Shown here piece after piece: positions 58,357 to 64,000 of a stretch of 64,000 bases of DNA; positions within the stretch are counted from its first letter, which is position 1, and every line of letters starts with the position of its first letter. The DNA is taken from positions 248,001-312,000 of the forward strand of contig NZ_JAEULY010000015.1 of the NCBI RefSeq assembly GCF_016793595.1, read 5' to 3'. Source of the stretch: Phreatobacter sp. (GTDB taxonomy: Bacteria; Pseudomonadota; Alphaproteobacteria; Rhizobiales; Phreatobacteraceae). Below the pieces are notes generated by a model. That model had not been told where the DNA came from. It searched no databases and saw only the letters and a program-made list of their open reading frames with translations. A program made the translations under genes and the position numbers.

Positions 58357-59433
58357 ATGACCGGATTGCGATCCGCCGCGGCCGCCGCCGCGCTGACACT
58401 GGGGCTGGCTGCGCCCGCGCTCGCGCAGACCATTCCGCCGGGCCCGCCGATCAACATGCAGATCGTCACCCAGCCGGGACCTGCCATGCCGCAGTTCACC
58501 CGCGTCGACCAGCCGCTGCTGCGTGACGGCCTCGCCACCAAGTCGAACGGCCGTATTCGCGTGACGCTCGCCTCCTGGCCGGAGCGCAACCTGAACGGCC
58601 CGGAGATCCTGCGTCTCGTCCGCTCGGGTCAGGTCGATATCGGCGCGGTGCCGCTGAACACGGTCGCCGGCGACGTGCCGCTGCTCGACGTCATCGATCT
58701 CGCCGGCCTCAACCCGGACCTCGAGCAGGCGCGCAAGGTTGCCGCCGCCATGCTGCCGGAGGTCAACAAGGAGCTGGAGCGCTTCGGCGTCCGCATCCTC
58801 GCCATGTATCCCTTCGCGGCGCAGGAGTTCTTCTGCCGTGGCCAGGTGACCAGCCTCGCCGACCTGCGGGGAAAACGCATCCGCACCGGCGGCGGCTCGT
58901 CCAACGACTTCGTCACCTCGATCGGCGGCCAGCCGACCGGCATCGGCTTCCCCGAGGTCTATTCAGCGCTGGAGCGCGGCGTGGTCGACTGCGCCATCAC
59001 CGGCACTGGCTCGGGCAACTCGGCCCGCTGGTACGAAGTGACCCAGAGCCTCTACGCGCTGCCGCTGTTCTGGTCGGTCTCCGCCTATGTCGTGAACATC
59101 CAGTGGTGGAACCGGCTCGATCCGGCCGTGCGCGCCCTGATGGAAGCGACCATCAAGGAGGTGGAGGAGGCGCAGTGGAAGCTCGGCCTCGAGCAGACCG
59201 AGGACGGCATCGCCTGCAACACCGGCAACCGCGAGGGCTGCAAGCTCGGCCGCGTGCCGGACGCCAATCCGATGCGCGTGTTCCGCCCGGTCCCGGCCGA
59301 TACCGAGGTGATGCGCGCGACGCTGTCCTCGACCATCCTGCCGAACTGGGTGAAGCGCTGCGGCGCGCGCTGTGGCGAGACCTACAACCGTCTCGTCGCG
59401 CCGATCACCGGCGTTCGCTACGCCGGCAACTGA
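58357..59433 (+). CDS. TRAP transporter substrate-binding protein (DctP family)
   Basis: Periplasmic receptor of 358 residues. The signal peptide ends near residue 23 (APALAQ). The DctP fold follows, with the family arginine region RGKRIRTGGGSSNDFVTSIGGQPTGIGFPEVYSALERGVVDCAITG, read in parts (about 169-214), whose arginine usually binds a carboxylate. The start at 58357 follows GAGGAGAG. A cysteine-containing C-terminal part (CNTGNREGC, CGARCGE) is somewhat longer than usual. Substrate unknown; likely an organic acid. Confidence 0.9.
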   Translation: MTGLRSAAAAAALTLGLAAPALAQTIPPGPPINMQIVTQPGPAMPQFTRVDQPLLRDGLATKSNGRIRVTLASWPERNLNGPEILRLVRSGQVDIGAVPLNTVAGDVPLLDVIDLAGLNPDLEQARKVAAAMLPEVNKELERFGVRILAMYPFAAQEFFCRGQVTSLADLRGKRIRTGGGSSNDFVTSIGGQPTGIGFPEVYSALERGVVDCAITGTGSGNSARWYEVTQSLYALPLFWSVSAYVVNIQWWNRLDPAVRALMEATIKEVEEAQWKLGLEQTEDGIACNTGNREGCKLGRVPDANPMRVFRPVPADTEVMRATLSSTILPNWVKRCGARCGETYNRLVAPITGVRYAGN

Positions 59434-59556
59434 CCGGATATCGAACCGCTCTCACGCGGGCAGCAGCCGCCGCCCGCGTGAAAGCCCTGACGACAAGACA
59501 AGGCGATCCGGTCAAGGATCGCTTCTGATGGCCGCAACCGGCCGAGGGGACCGTCA

Positions 59557-60201
59557 ATGCTGAACACCCTGATCGACGCCGCGGGCGCCGGGCGGCGTTC
59601 CGTGGCCTGGCTCGGCCGGATGATGGGCTATGCCGCGGGCTGGTGCTTCATCGGCACGGCGGGACTTATCACTTTCGACGTGCTGGCGCGCCGGTTCCTC
59701 GGCTTCTCGACACAGGCGACGACGGAGCTCTCCGGCTATGCGCTGGCCTTCGGCATGGCCTGGGGGCTGTCGCACACGCTGTCCATGCGCGCGCATGTCC
59801 GCATCGACGTGATCGTCAACCTGTTCCCCGACCGCATCCGCTACTGGCTGCACCTGACGAGCCTCGCCTTCCTCGCGGTGCTGGCCGGCTACCTGTTCTA
59901 CGGAGCCTGGACGCTGGTCGAGGAATCCATGCTGTTCAACGCCACCGACATCTCCGTCATCCGCACGCCGCTCGCCATTCCGCAGGGGCTGTGGGCCTTC
60001 GGCATCGGCATCTTCCTGCTGCTTATCCTCGCCCTCCTGATCGAGTGCTTCCTGCTGATCGTCGCGGGCCGTGGCGGCGAAGCTGAATCGCTGCTGCACA
60101 GCCGCACCTATCAGGAGGAGGTCGCCGAAGCGCTGGAAGCTGTCGGCGAGCCCAATGCGGAAGAGATCGCCAAGTCCATCCAGCCCGAGGTGAAGCCGTG
60201 A
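59557..60201 (+). CDS. TRAP transporter small permease (DctQ family)
   Basis: Four-helix inner-membrane subunit, 214 residues. Helices lie about 24-44, 50-68, 93-113 and 141-170. The conserved ALAFGMAWGLSHTLSMRAHVRIDVI region (about 66-90) is typical of DctQ. A charged cytoplasmic tail of about 35 residues follows. It overlaps dctM by 4 bp (GTGA) and lies 123 bp after the binding-protein gene. Confidence 0.93.
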   Translation: MLNTLIDAAGAGRRSVAWLGRMMGYAAGWCFIGTAGLITFDVLARRFLGFSTQATTELSGYALAFGMAWGLSHTLSMRAHVRIDVIVNLFPDRIRYWLHLTSLAFLAVLAGYLFYGAWTLVEESMLFNATDISVIRTPLAIPQGLWAFGIGIFLLLILALLIECFLLIVAGRGGEAESLLHSRTYQEEVAEALEAVGEPNAEEIAKSIQPEVKP

Positions 60202-61574
60202 TCGCCGTCGTCTTTCTGCTGATCCTCGTCGGCATCATGTTCGGCATGACCTTCACAGGTCATGCTCCCTCCGGCGAACTGATGGGCGAGATCCTGCTGC
60301 TCGTCGGCCTGTTCGTCTTGTTCTTCGGCATGGGCATCTATGTTGGCGCGGCGCTGGGCGTGCTCGGCCTGATCGTCGGCTATGCCTTCTCCGACCGGCC
60401 GTTCTGGCTGTTCATCGGCCAGACCATCTGGAACCCGTCCTCGTCCTTCGTGCTGGTGGCCGTGCCGCTGTTCCTGCTGATGGGCGAGATCCTGCTGCGC
60501 GCCGGCCTCTCCGACCGGCTCTATCGGACGCTGAACATCTGGCTGAACCGGATGCCCGGCGGCCTCCTTCACACCAATATCGCGGCATCCGGCGTGTTCT
60601 CGGCCATTTCCGGCTCGTCGGTCGCCACCGCCGCGACCATGGGCTCGGTCGCGCTGCCCTTCTTCAAGGACAAGCCCTACGACCCGAAAATGGTGCTCGG
60701 CTCGCTCGCCGCCGGCGGCGCGCTCGGCAACCTGATCCCTCCGGGCATCACCTTCATCATCTATGGCCTGATCACCGAGACGTCGGTCGGCGCGCTCTAT
60801 GTCGCGGCCATCGGGCCGAGCATCCTGGTGGTCGCGCTGTTCATCGCCATCATCCTGATGAAGGCGAAGACCGCCGCCCCGCGCGATCCGGACGGGCCGC
60901 GCTATTCCTGGGGCGAGAAATTCCGCAGCCTGATCGACCTCCTGCCCACCGCCATCCTCATCCTGATCGTGCTCGGCACGATCTATGGCGGCCTCGCCAC
61001 GGCGACGGAATCCGCGGCGCTCGGCGTCATCGCGGCCATCGTGCTGGCGGCGATCGACGGCAAGCTCAGCTTCAAGATGCTCAACGACTCGGCCGAGGCG
61101 ACCGCGCGCAACACCGCGCTGATCGGCCTGATCCTGTTCGGCGCCTATCTGCTCAACTACGTCTTCACGGCGCTCGGCGTGCCGCAGGCGCTGGCCAAGC
61201 TCGTCTCCGAAATGCCGCTGCCGCCCTGGGCGATCATGCTGCTGATCATCGGCTTCTACCTGGCGCTCGGCACCTTCATGGAGGGCTTCTCCATGATGAT
61301 CACCACGATCCCCGTGATCTTCCCGGTCGTCACGGCGCTCGGCTACGATCCGATCTGGTTCGGCGTCATCGTCGTCATGCTGGTCGAGATCGCGCTGATA
61401 TCGCCACCGGACGGGACGGTGCTCTACGTGCTGCAGGGCATGAGAAAGGATGGCGGGCCGATCACCGATGTCTTCTCCGGCGTGCTGCCCTTTATGCTCG
61501 TCTACATCCTCGCGGTGGGCATCCTGATGATCTTCCCGTCCATCGCGCTATGGCTGCCGACAGTGATGCGTTAG
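60198..61574 (+). CDS. TRAP transporter large permease (DctM family)
   Basis: Large permease of 458 residues with about twelve hydrophobic segments, the Na-coupled transport subunit. The start is GTG at 60198. Conserved DctM blocks include VPLFLLMGEILLRAGL (about 89-104), GSSVATAATMGSVALPFF, GALGNLIPPGITFIIYG and NEYGLITPP-like EIALISPPDGTVLYVLQG. With the DctP and DctQ genes it completes a TRAP system. Confidence 0.95.
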   Translation: MIAVVFLLILVGIMFGMTFTGHAPSGELMGEILLLVGLFVLFFGMGIYVGAALGVLGLIVGYAFSDRPFWLFIGQTIWNPSSSFVLVAVPLFLLMGEILLRAGLSDRLYRTLNIWLNRMPGGLLHTNIAASGVFSAISGSSVATAATMGSVALPFFKDKPYDPKMVLGSLAAGGALGNLIPPGITFIIYGLITETSVGALYVAAIGPSILVVALFIAIILMKAKTAAPRDPDGPRYSWGEKFRSLIDLLPTAILILIVLGTIYGGLATATESAALGVIAAIVLAAIDGKLSFKMLNDSAEATARNTALIGLILFGAYLLNYVFTALGVPQALAKLVSEMPLPPWAIMLLIIGFYLALGTFMEGFSMMITTIPVIFPVVTALGYDPIWFGVIVVMLVEIALISPPDGTVLYVLQGMRKDGGPITDVFSGVLPFMLVYILAVGILMIFPSIALWLPTVMR

Positions 61575-61873
61575 GTGGCGTGCTACGGCGGCGGCGGTGA
61601 AGCGCCGCCATCTTGAGGCCCCATTGCGCTTTCAATCAGCGGAACGCGTTGCCTGACATGGCGGTTCAGGTGGCGTTCAGTTCTCCGCGTCCATTGATCG
61701 GCTCTCACAACCCCACCGGGTCGTGCGGCGAGGGGTCTTCCGGGAATAACCGTTGCTGCGGGGATTTGCCCGCCAACGCTTTATTCGTGCGCAGACCATC
61801 GCTATAGCACATGCCCGGAAATCAACGCACAAAGTCGGCTGCGACCAGGCCGGCAAGAGACGAAAGCTCGAAT
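61575..61873. other. Intergenic region before the FAD-methyltransferase fusion gene
   Basis: About 300 bp without a gene. A 7-bp GC-rich hairpin (61590-61596 with 61603-61609) follows the TRAP operon but lacks a T-tract. The best promoter for the next gene is TTTATT (61780-61785), 17 bp, TATAGC (61803-61808), giving a leader of about 60 nt. Confidence 0.45.
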
Positions 61874-64000
61874 ATGACACGTGTCGCGATCGTCGGTGGC
61901 GGGCCGGGTGGCCTGTTCACCAACTACCTCCTCGACCGGTTCTGCGATGGCCTGTTCACGGCCACGCTGTTCGAGGCCTCCGACCGCCTCGGCGGCAAGG
62001 TGGTCACCGACCAGTTCGACAAGGGCAAGTCGCTGTTCGAGCGTGGTGTCGCCGAGTACTACGACTACTCGCATTTCGGCCCGGATCCGCTGAAGCGGAT
62101 CATCACCGAGGTGATGGAGCTCGACGTGGTGCCGATGGACGGCAAGGGCGTCATTCTCGACGGCAACATCCTCAACAACCGCCGGGACATCAAGAAGCAC
62201 TGCGGCGAGGCGACGCTGAAGGCGCTGGACGAGTTCCACGCCAAATGTCGCGAACTGTGCTCTCCGGACGAGTATTACGAGGGCTATTCCGGCGACGACA
62301 ACAAGCACCCCTGGGCGGGCAAGACCTTCCGCGACGTGCTGGACGAAATTCCGGACGAGACCGCGCGCAAATATATCGAGGTCGCCGCCAAGTCCGACGT
62401 CGCCACCGAATCGCAGCTGACCAACGCGCTGAACGGCCTCAAGAACGTCCTGATGGACGATCCGAAGTACCTGCGGCTCTATTCCATCGTCGGCGGCAAC
62501 GAGCGGCTGATCGACGGCCTCGCCGAGCGCATCTCGGCCAAGGTGATGCTGGAAAGCCGCGTCTCGAAGATCACCCGCAACGAGGGCGGCACCTACAATC
62601 TGACGGTGCGCCGCAAGGGTCGCGACGAGGTGCACGAGTTCGACCATGTCGTGGTCGCGCTGCCGAACTACTGGGTCAGCCAGATCGAGTTCGAGGGCCG
62701 CGGCGCCCGCATGGCGATCCAGAAGCACCAGGCGCGCTATGACAATCCCGCTCATTACCTGCGGGTGACGATCCAGTTCAAGAAGCCGTTCTGGAACGAG
62801 CATTTCCAGGGCAGCTACATCATGACGGACGCCTTCGGCGGCGCCTGCCTCTATGACGAGTCCTCGCGCCATCCCTCCAAGCACGGCGTGCTCAGCTGGC
62901 TGATCCCGGCGACGCAGGCCCTCGCGCTGTCGAACCTCGACGATGACAGGTTGATCGAGCTCGCGCTCGACTCGCTGCCGCAGGACCTGATCGCCACCGC
63001 CCGCAAGCAGTATCTCGACGCGAAGGTGCAGCGCTGGGTCGGCACGATCTCGGGCCTCCCGGGCGGCCATCCGGCTCCCGAGCTGCGCGAGCGGCACCAG
63101 CCGGACGGCAAGGTGCTGCCGAACCTCTATCTGGTCGGCGATTACCTGTTCGACTCGACCGTCAACGGCGCCTACGACTCGGCCAATTTCGCCGTCGACA
63201 TGATGATGGGCAAGCTGCGCGGAGCCGCCTATTCGGGCGCCCGCAAGAAGGCCGATCTCGAGAAGCAGAAGGGCGTGGTCGAGGAGGGCTTCGTCGAGTC
63301 GACGCTCACCGACGACTACCACGACAAATATGCCGTCGGCCTCTCCTACGAGGAGAGCTTCCGCGAGTATTTCGACGAGCAGTACAATGCCGACCTCTAC
63401 GAGTGCATTTTCGGCATCAAGGCGCCCTACACGCTCCTCGATGTCGGCTCGGCCTCCGGCCTGACGCTGAAGTGCTTCGCCGATATCGGCATCGACGCCT
63501 GGGGCATCGAGAACTCGCGTCACGTCCATGCCCAGACGCCGAAGGACTGGCTGCACCGCAACCTGCTCGGCGACGTCACCAACCTGCCGTTCGAGGACCA
63601 GTCTTTCGACGTGATCTACGACACGTGCCTCTGCTACGTACCGGAAGAGCTGATCGACAAGGCGATCGCCGAGCTCTACCGCGTCACCCGCATCGGCATC
63701 TTCTTCGGCGGCATCACCGCCGACATGACCCGCGAAGTGATCGAGTATCACGACGTCTTCGACGGCGTGCTGACGCTGGAATCGACCTGGCAGTGGTCGG
63801 AGCGCTTCCAGCGCCACGGCTGGCGCCCGGCGGTTCACGACCAGAAAATTCTCAAGAAGGCGTGGAAGATCGAGTGCGACGCCAACGAGGGCGACTTCCC
63901 CTGGTATCCGGATATGGAGACCATGCGCTATTGCTTCTACGCCAAGCCCGATGCCGGCAAGTGGGTGGAAAAGCTCATGGCGGGCCGTGAGAAGGGCCCG
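61874..64000 (+). CDS. FAD-dependent amine-oxidase-like / SAM methyltransferase fusion (3' end beyond window)
   Basis: The frame from ATG 61874 is open to the last base, giving at least 709 residues. The N-terminal domain (about 1-450) is a flavin oxidoreductase: GGGPGG (8-13), E34 at the end of the second strand followed by RLGGKV, and the C-terminal FAD motif LYLVGDYLFDSTVNGAYDSA (from about 418). A linker (about 450-500) leads to a class I methyltransferase with motif I LLDVGSASG (521-529) and a FDVIYDTCLCYVPEEL stretch. Substrates are unknown. A 678-codon minus-strand frame opposite it is rejected because both domains read cleanly on the plus strand. Confidence 0.9.
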   Translation, partial: MTRVAIVGGGPGGLFTNYLLDRFCDGLFTATLFEASDRLGGKVVTDQFDKGKSLFERGVAEYYDYSHFGPDPLKRIITEVMELDVVPMDGKGVILDGNILNNRRDIKKHCGEATLKALDEFHAKCRELCSPDEYYEGYSGDDNKHPWAGKTFRDVLDEIPDETARKYIEVAAKSDVATESQLTNALNGLKNVLMDDPKYLRLYSIVGGNERLIDGLAERISAKVMLESRVSKITRNEGGTYNLTVRRKGRDEVHEFDHVVVALPNYWVSQIEFEGRGARMAIQKHQARYDNPAHYLRVTIQFKKPFWNEHFQGSYIMTDAFGGACLYDESSRHPSKHGVLSWLIPATQALALSNLDDDRLIELALDSLPQDLIATARKQYLDAKVQRWVGTISGLPGGHPAPELRERHQPDGKVLPNLYLVGDYLFDSTVNGAYDSANFAVDMMMGKLRGAAYSGARKKADLEKQKGVVEEGFVESTLTDDYHDKYAVGLSYEESFREYFDEQYNADLYECIFGIKAPYTLLDVGSASGLTLKCFADIGIDAWGIENSRHVHAQTPKDWLHRNLLGDVTNLPFEDQSFDVIYDTCLCYVPEELIDKAIAELYRVTRIGIFFGGITADMTREVIEYHDVFDGVLTLESTWQWSERFQRHGWRPAVHDQKILKKAWKIECDANEGDFPWYPDMETMRYCFYAKPDAGKWVEKLMAGREKGP

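Noticed and set aside
61802..63838. A 678-codon open frame on the minus strand
   Set aside because: It lies opposite the plus-strand FAD-methyltransferase gene, whose cofactor motifs are intact. The minus frame has no domain and its composition (Arg, Asp, His, Val rich) is the mirror of GC-biased codon use.
1..64000. tRNA, rRNA, CRISPR arrays, insertion sequences or prophage genes
   Set aside because: No cloverleaf, rRNA segment, regularly spaced repeat-spacer array, transposase or phage structural gene was recognised by eye; a covariance-model scan would be needed to exclude small RNAs.

Overview
The window is about 67% GC, densely coded, and reads as chromosomal DNA of an alphaproteobacterium of the Hyphomicrobiales (Rhizobiales). 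The main reasons are: F0 ATP synthase genes ordered I-a-c-b'-b with two b-type subunits; small families mainly seen in that order (DUF2093, DUF4170, DUF6101, DUF2948); the pmbA/nucleotidase/DUF4170/acyltransferase/waaA/lpxK cluster; an lptC-lptA-lptB-rpoN neighbourhood; and BrnTA. The genus cannot be fixed from sequence alone (a Phreatobacter- or Bosea-like organism would fit). No rRNA, tRNA, IS element, prophage or CRISPR array was recognised.

Layout. 0.1-3.6 kb (minus): peptide-type ABC importer (two permeases and a Tat-exported binding protein; no ATPase inside the window). 4.1-8.4 kb (plus): protocatechuate/beta-ketoadipate genes, namely a two-subunit 3-oxoadipate CoA-transferase of the GctA/CatI type, thiolase pcaF and dioxygenase pcaHG, behind a likely IclR-type (PcaR-like) operator. 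8.4-11.6 kb: LysE-family exporter, hemolysin III-like protein, mutY and DciA-like DUF721. 11.6-21.4 kb: lspA, secreted small proteins, and the lipid A/Kdo genes lpxK, waaA and a DUF374 acyltransferase, with pmbA and a DsbA-like oxidoreductase. 21.7-24.3 kb: F0 ATP synthase operon. 24.6-27.8 kb: copper amine oxidase and a brnTA toxin-antitoxin pair. 27.9-34.9 kb: smc, L,D-transpeptidase, two related very small proteins, ArgO-like exporter and CorA. 35-43.9 kb: XRE regulator with a small membrane protein, ATP-dependent ligase plus its nuclease, SCO protein, SDR, ethanolamine ammonia-lyase eutBC and pdxH. 43.9-50.3 kb: surface lipoprotein, DnaJ-type chaperone, VOC protein, fabI, an orphan BMP-type binding protein and proB. 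50.3-56 kb: rpoN, a frameshifted NTF2-like gene, lptB-lptA-lptC, RNase D and DUF2948. 56-61.6 kb: a LysR-controlled locus (DUF1445 hydro-lyase, cupin, complete TRAP transporter). 61.9 kb to the window end: a gene fusing an FAD amine-oxidase-like domain to a SAM methyltransferase; it is open to the last base.

How the genes work together. Much of the window is envelope biogenesis (lipid A/Kdo synthesis, LPS transport, lipoprotein processing, L,D-transpeptidase, FabI) and energy conversion. Nutrient uptake and catabolism are interleaved: aromatic acids, ethanolamine, primary amines, and one unknown TRAP substrate. Five copies of an intergenic palindromic repeat of about 80-145 bp mark gene boundaries. 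The features most worth following are the FAD-methyltransferase fusion, the paired RYG-motif micro-proteins around the L,D-transpeptidase, the DUF1445/cupin/TRAP locus with its repeat-rich promoter, a MutY lacking one canonical iron-sulfur cysteine, and the frameshifted gene wedged between rpoN and lptB.
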